Of a DNA stretch of 17,400 nt, positions 7,955-15,209 are shown piece after piece. The stretch's first letter is position 1. Every line of letters begins with the position of its first letter. Below the pieces are notes generated by a model that was not told the origin of the DNA, made no database searches, and saw only the letters and a list, made by a program, of their open reading frames with translations. The DNA is from Candidatus Thorarchaeota archaeon SMTZ1-83 (GTDB lineage Archaea > Asgardarchaeota > Thorarchaeia > Thorarchaeales > Thorarchaeaceae): assembly GCA_001563325.1 (NCBI GenBank), contig LRSK01000153.1, positions 1 to 17,400 of the forward strand, written 5' to 3'. The position numbers and the translations under genes are program-made.

Positions 7955-9219
7955 TTGCCCACCCCCATCAGGTCTGTGTAGATCTCCAATGCGACAGAAT
8001 TCGCCTCTGCAACGCTTGTAGGAATGTCAGTAGGACCGGTCGATGTGCCACAGGCATAGACCCCGGGCTTCTTACTTCGACGATGGCAGAACCCATCTGC
8101 GTCGAGCAAATCGGTGAAGCTTCCGTCTTGTGAGGCAAGAGGGATCAGCGGAGATGCCAAAACAACGATGTCAGAACCCATCTCAAGTCGCTCCAGGGAC
8201 TCTGTGTTCTCAACCACGGTGACTGGTCTACCATCTCGTACCACTACATGGTCCGGTTTACCTCTCACGAACTTCACGCCGGATTCCCTAGCGAGTTCAA
8301 GATAGTGACGGCTGTGAGATGGAACTCGTAAGTCCATGTAGCATAGACTAACGTCTATGCCCTGCTCTCTGAGCATTAGAGCGTGCTTCAGGCTGTAGGT
8401 ACAGCAAACCTGCGAACAGTACTCGATGGCATTAAGATCCCTACTACCCGCACACAGAATCATTGTCACGGATTTCGCAGGCTGTCCAGATGCTGTGAGT
8501 GCCTTGCCGACAGTACTCCCAGTAGGGTCTAGAAGTCGTGCCAGCTCTCTTTGGGTAAGCACATCTTCACACTCGCCATAAGCATAGCCCGGTAGAATGT
8601 GTGGTAACCGTTCCTCAACGCCAGTTGCCAATACTATCGCGTCAGCCCTTATGGTTCGGGTCTTCGCTCGCTGGTCAAGATTGATAGCTCCGACTCCGCA
8701 CACTTCGACGCACTTGCCGCACCTTGTGCATGAGTCCATGTCAATCAGAGGCGCAAGTGGGACTCCCTGAGGAATAGGCCTATAGATGGCCTTTCTAGTG
8801 CCCCTACCAAGATTGAACTCATCTTCAACCTCTACTTCACAGGCGTGAATGCATTCTAGACAGACCACACATCTGTCCAGCAGAATGTAACGTGGTGATG
8901 TCTTAACAGATACTGAGAAACCGTTTCCCTCACGCTTGATTGACTTGACTTGTGTCTGTGTATGAAGGTTGAGCTTCTTCTGACTGCCTAGAAGACTTCG
9001 ATATTGACACCTTCGATGATGACCGCTGAACAGCTCCTCACACGCATCGAGGCATAAGGCACAGTCGTCAGTCGGGAAGACCTTGCCTAAATGAGCTGAC
9101 AGACCGCCCACTGTAGACTCCCTATCAACTAGATGGACCACGAACCCTAAATCGGCGAGCTGCTGAGAAACCTGAATGCCCGCTACTCCTGCACCGACCA
9201 CGACTACAGTCTTTGCCAT
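7951..9219 (-). CDS. QmoA-like short HdrA flavoprotein
   Basis: This 422-residue protein starts directly at the FAD-binding motif (VVVVGAGVAG, 5-14) and lacks the N-terminal cluster domain of HdrA. It keeps DCALC (C53, C56), an inserted ferredoxin pair (CVVCLECIHAC 117-127 and CTRCGKCVEVC 164-174), LCAGSRD followed by YCSQVCC (C256, C268, C272, C273; the standard noncanonical cluster ligands of HdrA), and a C-terminal GVYACGTSTGPTDIP flavin motif. The C-terminal double ferredoxin of long HdrA is missing. This size and domain set match QmoA, the short HdrA paralogue of quinone-interacting oxidoreductase complexes. It begins with TAATG coupling to hdrB (one shared base) and ends with ATGA coupling to the qmoB-like gene. 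A generic short HdrA is the alternative name. A flavin-bearing role in electron transfer is well supported. Confidence 0.88.
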   Translation of the reverse strand: MAKTVVVVGAGVAGIQVSQQLADLGFVVHLVDRESTVGGLSAHLGKVFPTDDCALCLDACEELFSGHHRRCQYRSLLGSQKKLNLHTQTQVKSIKREGNGFSVSVKTSPRYILLDRCVVCLECIHACEVEVEDEFNLGRGTRKAIYRPIPQGVPLAPLIDMDSCTRCGKCVEVCGVGAINLDQRAKTRTIRADAIVLATGVEERLPHILPGYAYGECEDVLTQRELARLLDPTGSTVGKALTASGQPAKSVTMILCAGSRDLNAIEYCSQVCCTYSLKHALMLREQGIDVSLCYMDLRVPSHSRHYLELARESGVKFVRGKPDHVVVRDGRPVTVVENTESLERLEMGSDIVVLASPLIPLASQDGSFTDLLDADGFCHRRSKKPGVYACGTSTGPTDIPTSVAEANSVALEIYTDLMGVGK

Positions 9220-10136
9220 TACTTGCCGACCCCCATCTTCTCAAGGATTGGTTGAATCTTAACTCGATGATATCTTCTCGAGTTGCTAGTAACGAGATCT
9301 GTCATTCCCATGGCGAGTGCCAGCATCTCTCCGAGATACAGGACAGGGATGCTGAACTCTGGGTCAAAATAGTCAACTGCCTTCTTCTGTTGCATCTCCA
9401 TCTGAGTATAGCAAGTGGGGCAGATCATGACAATCGCATCGGCTCCAGCTGCTCTGATCTTGCGGAGCTTCTCGGCGGTCAGTCTGAAGGACTTGGATTC
9501 ATCTGAGGGGCCTATTGGTGCACCACAGCATGCCATCTTGTCCTCATATTCAATAGCGTTAGCGCCAACAGCTTCAACCAAATCTTCCATCCATCGTGGA
9601 TTCTCTGCATCATCCATGTGTGTTGCCTCTAATGGCCTCACAAGATGACAGCCGTAGTGAGCGGCAATCGAGATTCCCTTGAGAGGCCGAACAACTCGCT
9701 TCTTGATTCTCTCAAGCCCAATGTCTTCATGCAGGACGTGCAGGATGTTCTTCACCGCTACCTTGCCGGTAGCCTTCATTCCAATCTTTTTCAGTCTCGT
9801 GTTGACTCTCTCACGAACGTCATCATCCGACTGAAGCATGTGACCTGCAATGGCAAGTGTATGAAAACATCCGCTGCAGAGGGCCAGAGTGTCCAGTCCC
9901 GTAGACTCACTCACAGCAACGTTTCTGGCCCCAATAGTCAGCCATGCTTCAAAGTCGACTCCAGTGAAAGTGGTTGGCTCAGGACAGCAGGTGTGGCTTT
10001 CGTCTACTATCATGGCAACATCTAGCCGTTCTAGGACCTTCCGAATGGTAAGTTCAAAGTGTGGTAGTCTGAAAGGAATCATACACCCAGGGAAGTAGGT
10101 GTACTTCTGTGCCTTACTTATCCTCGCCACCTCCAT
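9219..10136 (-). CDS. hdrB: HdrB subunit, two CCG domains with noncubane cluster ligands
   Basis: This 305-residue protein has two CCG (cysteine-rich) domains: C18, C50-C51, C87 and C90, then C163, C203-C204, C239 and C242. The spacing C-x31-CC-x35-CxxC in the first and C-x39-CC-x34-CxxC in the second fits the motif that binds the two noncubane [4Fe-4S] clusters of HdrB. In methanogens these split the CoM-S-S-CoB disulfide; in other organisms the disulfide or thiol substrate is generally unknown. Both motifs are complete, so catalysis is plausible. The ATG at 10136 overlaps hdrC by 23 bases. A strong GGAGGTGG just inside the reading frame has no better downstream start, so I kept the ATG. There are no membrane segments, consistent with a soluble complex. 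Confidence 0.93.
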   Translation of the reverse strand: MEVARISKAQKYTYFPGCMIPFRLPHFELTIRKVLERLDVAMIVDESHTCCPEPTTFTGVDFEAWLTIGARNVAVSESTGLDTLALCSGCFHTLAIAGHMLQSDDDVRERVNTRLKKIGMKATGKVAVKNILHVLHEDIGLERIKKRVVRPLKGISIAAHYGCHLVRPLEATHMDDAENPRWMEDLVEAVGANAIEYEDKMACCGAPIGPSDESKSFRLTAEKLRKIRAAGADAIVMICPTCYTQMEMQQKKAVDYFDPEFSIPVLYLGEMLALAMGMTDLVTSNSRRYHRVKIQPILEKMGVGK

Positions 10137-10641
10137 ATTTGGACTCTGTTGATTCGAGTTTCTTTGCGAGCTTCAAGTCCGCAAGTACCTTGACGAGTTG
10201 CTCTACCGGAGGATTGCCAAGACTTGGCAATTCCATCTTCTCACGGGTCTTAATCATGGGATCGCTGACTTGGATTGTACGACCTTGGTGGAGAATGGAC
10301 TTGGCACGATCGAGTGCCGTCTGTGGTGTGTTTCCGGATGCTAGCCCCCGGACCTTCGCCAGAATCAGAATCTGTGGTATCTTAACGTGTTCAGGACATC
10401 GTACCTCACACTGCTCGCACGTCAAGCAGGTCCAGATAAGCTGCTCTTCGGCCAATGATTCGTCAGCCAGGATTATCTTCTCAAGGAAGAGGCGTGGGTT
10501 GAAAGACGAATCAATCTCGGCCACAGGGCAGGCACTCGTACAACGTCCACATTGGTAGCACCGTAGCAGTGTCTGTCCCTCAGGCTGCTGCAGAATCCAC
10601 TTCCGAAACTCGAGGTCTGATGAGATACCGCCAATTGCCAT
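10114..10641 (-). CDS. hdrC: HdrC iron-sulfur subunit
   Basis: With the ATG at 10641 this is a 175-residue protein with two [4Fe-4S] motifs, CYQCGRCTSACP (28-39) and CLTCEQCEVRCP (72-83), in the spacing of HdrC, which relays electrons between HdrA and HdrB. It is about the usual HdrC length. The frame is open for another 60 codons upstream (to 10821), but that would overlap the methyltransferase gene, and the extra sequence has no HdrC character. GGAG lies ten bases before ATG 10641. It is the first gene of the operon, with a 131-base gap to the methyltransferase gene that holds the GAATC inverted repeat. No membrane segments are seen, so it is not the membrane-bound HdrE/QmoC type. Confidence 0.92.
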   Translation of the reverse strand: MAIGGISSDLEFRKWILQQPEGQTLLRCYQCGRCTSACPVAEIDSSFNPRLFLEKIILADESLAEEQLIWTCLTCEQCEVRCPEHVKIPQILILAKVRGLASGNTPQTALDRAKSILHQGRTIQVSDPMIKTREKMELPSLGNPPVEQLVKVLADLKLAKKLESTESKYGGGEDK

Positions 10642-10712
10642 TATGCTGCAACTCCACATTCGGCTGGTCTGGTCGAGAACAAAGTCACTGAAAAGGACTG
10701 CGGGACTCCAGT

Positions 10713-10724
10713 GAATCATGATTC
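10713..10724. promoter_or_regulatory. Palindrome GAATCATGATTC in the hdrC promoter region (candidate operator)
   Basis: A perfect 12-base palindrome lies 72 bases upstream of the hdrC ATG, next to a weak TATA-like ACATAAC on the reverse strand. More copies of the half-site lie further upstream (GATTC at 10760-10764 and GAATC at 10785-10789). The same GAATC-N2-GATTC arrangement is found at a near-identical distance upstream of mrp. The architecture is that of a dimeric repressor or activator site. The binding protein is not known. Confidence 0.45.
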
Positions 10725-10772
10725 GGTTATGTTGCAGGACTGCATGTCTGTACAGACTCGATTCGTCAGTCG

Positions 10773-11618
10773 TTATCTCGACATGAATCGCACATGGGCA
10801 AACTTGGACAAGTTGAACCAATCACACAGATTCATCAAGGTGCGAGTCTTCCACTTCCATGTCTGCTCACGTTGCGTTCTCGCGAAATGAGGAAACCACT
10901 CAATCACTTCGATTTTGTCAGACCACTTGGACAACTGCCTCACAGGGTCTCCGAGGTCAAAGTGCTGTTTCAAACCCGTTATACCGTACTTCTTGAATCG
11001 CCTATTCACGAACACATTACCAAGTCTTGAGCCAGCGTCGAACATCAGCTCAGCACCAGTGAATCTTTCTGCCATGGAGTTGCATAGCGAGATTAGTGCG
11101 GCTTCGCTGAAATAGGGGAACAGACCAGCTGCAATGAAGAAAGCACCTCTTGTGGGTGTGAAATCAATATCGTCGAACCAGCTCAATTCGAACACTGACT
11201 TTGGAATACATTTACTCCTCGTGGTTTCGGGGATGAGGCCCAGTCGGTAGTCAATAGCGTCTGGAAGGTCGAGATTAAACCAAAGCAGTCTGCCATTGTC
11301 AACGCGTGTGAACGCCGTGTCCAAGCCACATCCCAGGTTGACCACAGAGGCTTCCGGGTTCCCTATGAGATAGTTCCTGACAGATTCATCGATTACTCTA
11401 GCTCGAACAAGGAAGAACAGCCCCAAGAACTGATCAACAAGCTGTTCCATGGCCGCAAACTTGGCTTCTGCTTCTGGATGTTTCTTCGCTACCTTGGCAA
11501 AGATGTGCGAAGCCTCTTGATCCTTCAGAATATGTGGGTATCTCTTGCTGAAGGTTGCCCGAGCCCATAGGGGCCCCACCATGGTTGACTGAATAGATGC
11601 AGTATCAACACCTTCCAT
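10773..11618 (-). CDS. SAM-dependent methyltransferase, leucine carboxyl methyltransferase (PPM1/TcmP-like) family
   Basis: From the ATG at 11618 this is a 281-residue class I methyltransferase. Motif I is VNLGCGLDT (93-101), followed by LDLPDAIDYR (116-125), where the acidic residue holds the SAM ribose, and a FFIAAGLFPYF strand. The LGCGLDT then LPDxxxxR pattern belongs to the leucine carboxyl methyltransferase/TcmP group, which methylates carboxylates or hydroxyls of proteins, polyketides or unknown small molecules. I chose this start because family homology begins near it (GVDTASIQ). An in-frame ATG at 11675 would give 300 residues, and neither has a good ribosome-binding site. It is co-oriented with the hdr operon but 131 bases upstream, with a likely promoter between, so a functional link is only suggested. 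The substrate cannot be read from sequence. Confidence 0.8.
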   Translation of the reverse strand: MEGVDTASIQSTMVGPLWARATFSKRYPHILKDQEASHIFAKVAKKHPEAEAKFAAMEQLVDQFLGLFFLVRARVIDESVRNYLIGNPEASVVNLGCGLDTAFTRVDNGRLLWFNLDLPDAIDYRLGLIPETTRSKCIPKSVFELSWFDDIDFTPTRGAFFIAAGLFPYFSEAALISLCNSMAERFTGAELMFDAGSRLGNVFVNRRFKKYGITGLKQHFDLGDPVRQLSKWSDKIEVIEWFPHFARTQREQTWKWKTRTLMNLCDWFNLSKFAHVRFMSR

Positions 11619-11717
11619 GTCTTTCAGTTGTGTTTCCGTCCTCAAATATCCTGTACTTTGCGATGTATTGTGCATACAGCTTTGCTTATGAGAGTCAATG
11701 ACGGAATCCTCTGGAAC

Positions 11718-11735
11718 TGAGATTGTGCAATCTCA
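11718..11735. promoter_or_regulatory. Inverted repeat TGAGATTG/CAATCTCA before the MBL-fold gene
   Basis: Two perfect eight-base arms are separated by TG and end 14 bases before the ATG at 11750, just ahead of the GGAAG ribosome-binding site. It lies in the 131-base space between the divergent methyltransferase and hydrolase genes. It could be an operator near the transcription start or an RNA hairpin that affects ribosome access. The half-sites differ from the GAATC motif of hdrC and mrp. Confidence 0.4.
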
Positions 11736-11749
11736 CGGAAGTTTGACCG

Positions 11750-12571
11750 ATGGTGACCAGAGTGATTCTTCTTGGAACTGGGAATCCAAATCCGGACCCA
11801 CAGAGGATGGGACCATCAGTTGCCGTGGTTGTTGATGAATCAGTCTACTTGGTTGACTTTGGAGTCGGAATTGTGAGACGTGCTGTAGAGGCGAGTCTAG
11901 AGCCGGAACGATTGACTCGGGGGTTTCTGACACACCTACATTCAGATCACACTATCGGATATCCTGATTTGATTCTCACTCCCGCAGTGGTTGGTCGCAG
12001 GACTGCACTTGAGGTGTATGGACCTTCCGGCACTCAATCAATGACTGACCACATACTGGCCGCATATGAGGAAGATGTTCGGGAAAGAATCGATGGACTA
12101 GAACCAGCTACTCCTGAAAGCTACGTTGTAAATGTGCGCGAATTTACCGAAGAAACGCCTGGTGTTGTCTATCAGGACAGTCATGTTTCAGTAGAGGCGT
12201 TCCCTGTGGTGCACGGCTCTTGGTCAGCATATGGATTCAGGTTCCTCACACCAGACAAGACAATAGTTGTGTCTGGTGACACAGCTCCATCATCAACGCT
12301 AGTAGAGAAGAGCATGAGTTGTGACATTCTTGTACACGAGGTCTATTCTGCAATATCATTGGAAACACGACCACCCGAATGGAGGAAATATCACTCCTCA
12401 ATGCATACTTCCTCATACGAACTGGCTGAGATAGCCTCGAAAGCAAATCCAAGCTTGCTTGTGCTCTATCATCAGCTAGCATGGAATCGTACAGATGACG
12501 AACTGGTGGCGGAGGTCAAAGAGAGATATGATGGAGAGGTTGTTTCCGGAATGGATCTGGATGTCTTCTAG
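11750..12571 (+). CDS. Metallo-beta-lactamase fold hydrolase, RNase Z-like
   Basis: This 273-residue protein has the metal-binding signature HLHSDH (62-67), then H155 in FPVVHGSW, D177 in VVSGDTA, and a late LYHQ histidine (H241). These residues coordinate two zincs in the RNase Z/arylsulfatase (AtsA)-like branch of the family. The N-terminus LLGTGNPNPDPQRMGPS is also typical of this branch. The absence of a clear RNase Z flexible arm, and the E-rich 105-140 segment, make a tRNA 3' processing role uncertain; a small-molecule ester or phosphodiester hydrolase is equally possible. The start has GGAAG nine bases upstream. It is divergent from the methyltransferase gene and ends two bases before the end of convergent trmO. 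It is cytosolic, with no signal peptide. Confidence 0.85.
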   Translation: MVTRVILLGTGNPNPDPQRMGPSVAVVVDESVYLVDFGVGIVRRAVEASLEPERLTRGFLTHLHSDHTIGYPDLILTPAVVGRRTALEVYGPSGTQSMTDHILAAYEEDVRERIDGLEPATPESYVVNVREFTEETPGVVYQDSHVSVEAFPVVHGSWSAYGFRFLTPDKTIVVSGDTAPSSTLVEKSMSCDILVHEVYSAISLETRPPEWRKYHSSMHTSSYELAEIASKANPSLLVLYHQLAWNRTDDELVAEVKERYDGEVVSGMDLDVF

Positions 12572-12573
12572 AA

Positions 12574-13065
12574 TCACTCCTCAAACCTGCGGTCTGCATG
12601 AAATGACTGAGTGGCGTCTGACAGAAATTCGGCCAGCCAGCCTGAGCTTGCCCCGGGTCGATTGTCGAACTCAGGAATGAGCGGCTTGATATCGACCAGA
12701 GGAGTGTCATTCAGCATATCGGCCCCCCTGAAGACAATCCGTTTCTCACCCACTTCCACCAATTCAACGATTGAGATTCCAATCGGATTCGGACGCGAAG
12801 GGACCCGAGTCGAGAATAGTCCGCGCTCCTTCCTGCCGAGGTAAGGCTTCACTCTGAGTCTTGGAGATGTTGCTCTGTGAAACCAGTAGAGAAGAATGAC
12901 ATGAGAGAAGGAATCTAGGGAGTCTAGTGCGACTGAATAGCTCTCTTCCAATTCGACTTCACCCATCACCACGGATTTGCTCGATTGTATTGGAACATTC
13001 TCACTGGACTCAAACGGCGTCTTGATGGTTCCAATTGGACGAATCTCAAATCTCAAAGTCTGCAC
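12574..13065 (-). CDS. trmO: TrmO, tRNA N6-methyltransferase of the TsaA/YaeB (VirR) fold
   Basis: This 163-residue protein matches the TrmO/TsaA family: IGTIKTPF near the N-terminus, RKERGLFSTRVPSRPNPIGI in the centre, and DMLNDTPLVDIKPLIPEFD near the end. In bacteria TrmO uses SAM to methylate t6A37 to m6t6A37 in tRNA-Thr(GGU); archaeal members are common and usually assumed to do the same or a related modification. The protein is a single beta-barrel domain without the long C-terminal extension of the E. coli enzyme. The start is GTG at 13065; a TTG at 13056 would also keep the conserved core. It is convergent with the hydrolase gene with two bases between stops, and divergent from larE across a gap that holds an inverted repeat. 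Confidence 0.92.
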   Translation of the reverse strand: MQTLRFEIRPIGTIKTPFESSENVPIQSSKSVVMGEVELEESYSVALDSLDSFSHVILLYWFHRATSPRLRVKPYLGRKERGLFSTRVPSRPNPIGISIVELVEVGEKRIVFRGADMLNDTPLVDIKPLIPEFDNRPGASSGWLAEFLSDATQSFHADRRFEE

Positions 13066-13085
13066 CGGTCCTAGTGAGAACGCAC

Positions 13086-13117
13086 CTGCTAATTAGAGCA
13101 ACCATCTGCATTAGCAG
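13086..13117. repeat. Inverted repeat CTGCTAAT...ATTAGCAG between trmO and larE
   Basis: Perfect eight-base arms at 13086-13093 and 13110-13117 flank a 16-base spacer. The repeat begins 21 bases upstream of the trmO GTG and about 120 bases before larE. A centre-to-centre spacing of 24 bases puts both arms roughly on one face of the helix, so it could be a two-site operator. It could also be an RNA hairpin in the trmO leader. Confidence 0.35.
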
Positions 13118-13236
13118 TCCAGCTGTTGACCTACCATAGCCAATCCATAGGGAGATACACTACTTGGCTTGGATTGCATCACGTACCTTCCTCAAATCTT
13201 ATGACTGCCTGAAATGGTGTGTATGAGGCCACAGCG

Positions 13237-14064
13237 ATGATAATAAGTGAAGAGAAGTTCGAAAGAGTAAGGAGTCTACTTCGAGGAAAACGAGTACTAG
13301 TAGCGTTCAGCGGCGGAGTCGACAGTACAGTTCTTGCTCATCTGGCCCAAGGAAGCGCTACCGAAACAATCTTGTTAACAGTTGATAGTACTACATTTCC
13401 TAGGACAGAGCTGCAGGCCGCTATCGACCTAGCAGGTGAGATTGGAATTCGAATCAAGGTCATACAAGTAGACGAACTGTCAAGCAAAGAGTTTGTAAGC
13501 AATCCAGTTGACCGCTGTTATCATTGTAAGAAGGAGCTCGCCTCTGCGTGGTTGGATATGGCCAAACAGCTTGGAATGGATGTTGTGGTAGAGGGGACTA
13601 ACGCCAGTGACATGAGAGGTCATCGTCCAGGAACCCTGGCTCTCGAGGAGGTTGGAGTTCTATCTCCATTCCGTAAGTTTGGGATAACCAAGAGCGATAT
13701 TCGAGGCTATGCCAAAGAGGCAGGTCTGTCAGTTGCAGACAGGCCATCTATGGCTTGCCTCGCAAGCAGATTCCCTTACGGTACTGAGATCACAGAAGAT
13801 CGTGTCAGGAGAGTTGAAGAAGTGGAGCAAGGGGTGAAGGAGCTGTTCGACGTTAGCTGCGTTCGGGCACGGTTTCATGACAACATGGTTCGAATCGAGG
13901 TGGGACGTGAGGAGAGAGAAAAGCTGTTCGACTTAATGAGGCTTGACAGGCTTCACGAACTTGCGAAAAGTGCCGGGTTCAAATACGTTGCATTTGACGT
14001 TCTTGGATATCGCACCGGTGCAATGGATGAGGTCTTGGACCCATCAACAGATCAGGGAGAGTAG
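13237..14064 (+). CDS. larE: LarE-type ATP-dependent sulfur transferase
   Basis: This 275-residue PP-loop protein has SGGVDS (25-30) for adenylation, DRCYHCKKEL (C94, C97), EGTNASD and RPSMACLASRFPYG (C174). LarE activates the carboxylates of pyridinium-3,5-biscarboxylate mononucleotide and adds sulfur to make the nickel-pincer nucleotide cofactor of lactate racemase and related enzymes. C174 lies where the sacrificial cysteine of Lactobacillus plantarum LarE (Cys176) is found. Other LarE proteins use a [4Fe-4S] cluster instead, and the extra CxxC could matter for that choice. I chose ATG 13237 rather than the in-frame GTG 13219 because GAGG sits eight bases before it. It is convergent with larB. 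LarC and LarA are not in the window. Confidence 0.93.
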   Translation: MIISEEKFERVRSLLRGKRVLVAFSGGVDSTVLAHLAQGSATETILLTVDSTTFPRTELQAAIDLAGEIGIRIKVIQVDELSSKEFVSNPVDRCYHCKKELASAWLDMAKQLGMDVVVEGTNASDMRGHRPGTLALEEVGVLSPFRKFGITKSDIRGYAKEAGLSVADRPSMACLASRFPYGTEITEDRVRRVEEVEQGVKELFDVSCVRARFHDNMVRIEVGREEREKLFDLMRLDRLHELAKSAGFKYVAFDVLGYRTGAMDEVLDPSTDQGE

Positions 14065-14070
14065 CAAGCG

Positions 14071-14090
14071 CACTCTTCATATCAAGAGTG
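14071..14090. terminator. Hairpin between convergent larE and larB
   Basis: CACTCTT (14071-14077) pairs perfectly with AAGAGTG (14084-14090) around the loop CATATC. It fills almost exactly the gap between the larE stop and the larB stop. A T5 run follows at 14101-14105 on the + strand. Archaeal termination depends mainly on T-runs, so this is a plausible terminator or 3' end stabiliser for larE rather than a proven one. Confidence 0.5.
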
Positions 14091-14091
14091 T

Positions 14092-14877
14092 CTATTCCAC
14101 CTTTTTGACGCATCTCCTAGCGATGAGACATGCCACAGCACCCGCGCCGAGACCGTTGCCTATGTTCATAACAGCAAGCCCCGGTGCGCAGGATTGGAGC
14201 ATTGATGCAAGTGCAGTCTCACCCTTTCCACCATAGCCATACCCTGTTGGGACGGGAACACCAATCACTGGTATGTCAACCAACGATGCAATCACTGTGG
14301 GGAGCGCACCTTCCATCCCTGCAAACACCACCAAGGCGTCAGCACCCTCCTCAAGGATTGTCTTGACGGGCTCCACAAGCCTGTGTACACCAGCCACACC
14401 AACATCGTAGAAGGTCAGTGTTTCTACAGCCATCAACCGGGCAATTGCTTCGGCCTCACGAGCGTAGATAACATCAGATGTGCCTGCGGTCAGAATAGCA
14501 ATCTTGCCATTCTTTGGGGGGTCTGACCATACTTCACTATGGGCAACGACGGTCAGATGGTCGTCTTCTCCAGATACATCAAAGGTTAGGTCCGGATGAG
14601 CGGCTTTGAGACCCCTTAGTTTTGAGTCACTGACCCTTGTTAGAAGAGCAACATCATTCTTCTCGACTAAGGCTTTGACGATACTGACAAGATGCTCCAA
14701 GGTCTTGCTCTCAGCGAATACAACTTCGGGGACCCCGCTTCGCTCTTGCCTGTTTACGTCAATCATACCGATTTCGCCAACCCTTGCAAGTGCTGCGGTA
14801 TTGAGCTGTTCCTCTGCTTCTTCAATACTGATCTCTCCTGAGGCCAATGCCTTGAGGATGTTTCGTATACTCGTCAT
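14092..14877 (-). CDS. larB: LarB, pyridinium-3,5-biscarboxylic acid mononucleotide synthase
   Basis: This 261-residue protein is a clear LarB: an N-terminal helical region (ILKALASGEISIEEAEEQL), then the AIR carboxylase (PurE)-like domain with KIAILTAGTSDVIYAREA, YDVGVAGVHRL, VVFAGMEGALPTVIASLV, PVIGVPVPTGYGYGGKGETAL and AVMNIGNGLGAGA. LarB carboxylates and hydrolyses nicotinic acid adenine dinucleotide to the biscarboxylate mononucleotide that LarE then sulfurates. GGAGGA lies six bases before the ATG. It is convergent with larE, and the two supply the first two steps of the nickel-pincer nucleotide pathway; the nickel-inserting LarC must lie elsewhere. A small ORF ends 24 bases upstream on the same strand and may share its transcript. 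Confidence 0.94.
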   Translation of the reverse strand: MTSIRNILKALASGEISIEEAEEQLNTAALARVGEIGMIDVNRQERSGVPEVVFAESKTLEHLVSIVKALVEKNDVALLTRVSDSKLRGLKAAHPDLTFDVSGEDDHLTVVAHSEVWSDPPKNGKIAILTAGTSDVIYAREAEAIARLMAVETLTFYDVGVAGVHRLVEPVKTILEEGADALVVFAGMEGALPTVIASLVDIPVIGVPVPTGYGYGGKGETALASMLQSCAPGLAVMNIGNGLGAGAVACLIARRCVKKVE

Positions 14878-14901
14878 AGTTCGTCCTCCGGTCTGAAACC
14901 T

Positions 14902-15132
14902 CTAGTTGTCTTGTGCTTGTCCCAATGTCAGTCTCAGTAGATTGCCTTCAATCGTGCTCTTGAGTTTCACCATAGGTATCTGTGCCGCATCACCATTCGA
15001 TTCCTCTGCCAGGCAGTGCAGGGGTTCGTACTCTAGATTAGCTGTCAAGATTGAACCATATGCACACCCAACCACCTTGAGTCCTACCCTTCTACTAGGC
15101 ACAATTCCAAGCGCAGATGGGGCCATCTCCAC
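14902..15132 (-). CDS. Small hypothetical protein upstream of larB
   Basis: This is an open frame of 76 codons from a GTG at 15132 (or 74 from ATG 15126), ending 24 bases before larB. The protein is mixed alpha/beta in character, with no cysteine motif, no membrane segment and no family I recognise; it has a VGLKVVGCAYGSILTANLEY stretch. No good ribosome-binding site is seen for either start. It would share a promoter with larB, and the palindrome and TATA region at 15210-15234 lies about 80 bases upstream. It could be real and co-transcribed with larB, or it could be the chance-open leader of larB. Confidence 0.35.
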   Translation of the reverse strand: MEMAPSALGIVPSRRVGLKVVGCAYGSILTANLEYEPLHCLAEESNGDAAQIPMVKLKSTIEGNLLRLTLGQAQDN

Positions 15133-15209
15133 CTGCTCAACTACGTATGTCGAATGATGATTTGAAATTTCGTATCAATGAGAATCATAGCATTTCCCCT
15201 ACCGTTCCC

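Noticed and set aside
10642..10821. 60-residue N-terminal extension of hdrC in the same open frame
   Set aside because: It overlaps the methyltransferase 3' end, has no HdrC-like sequence, and the ATG at 10641 has GGAG upstream and gives the usual HdrC length.
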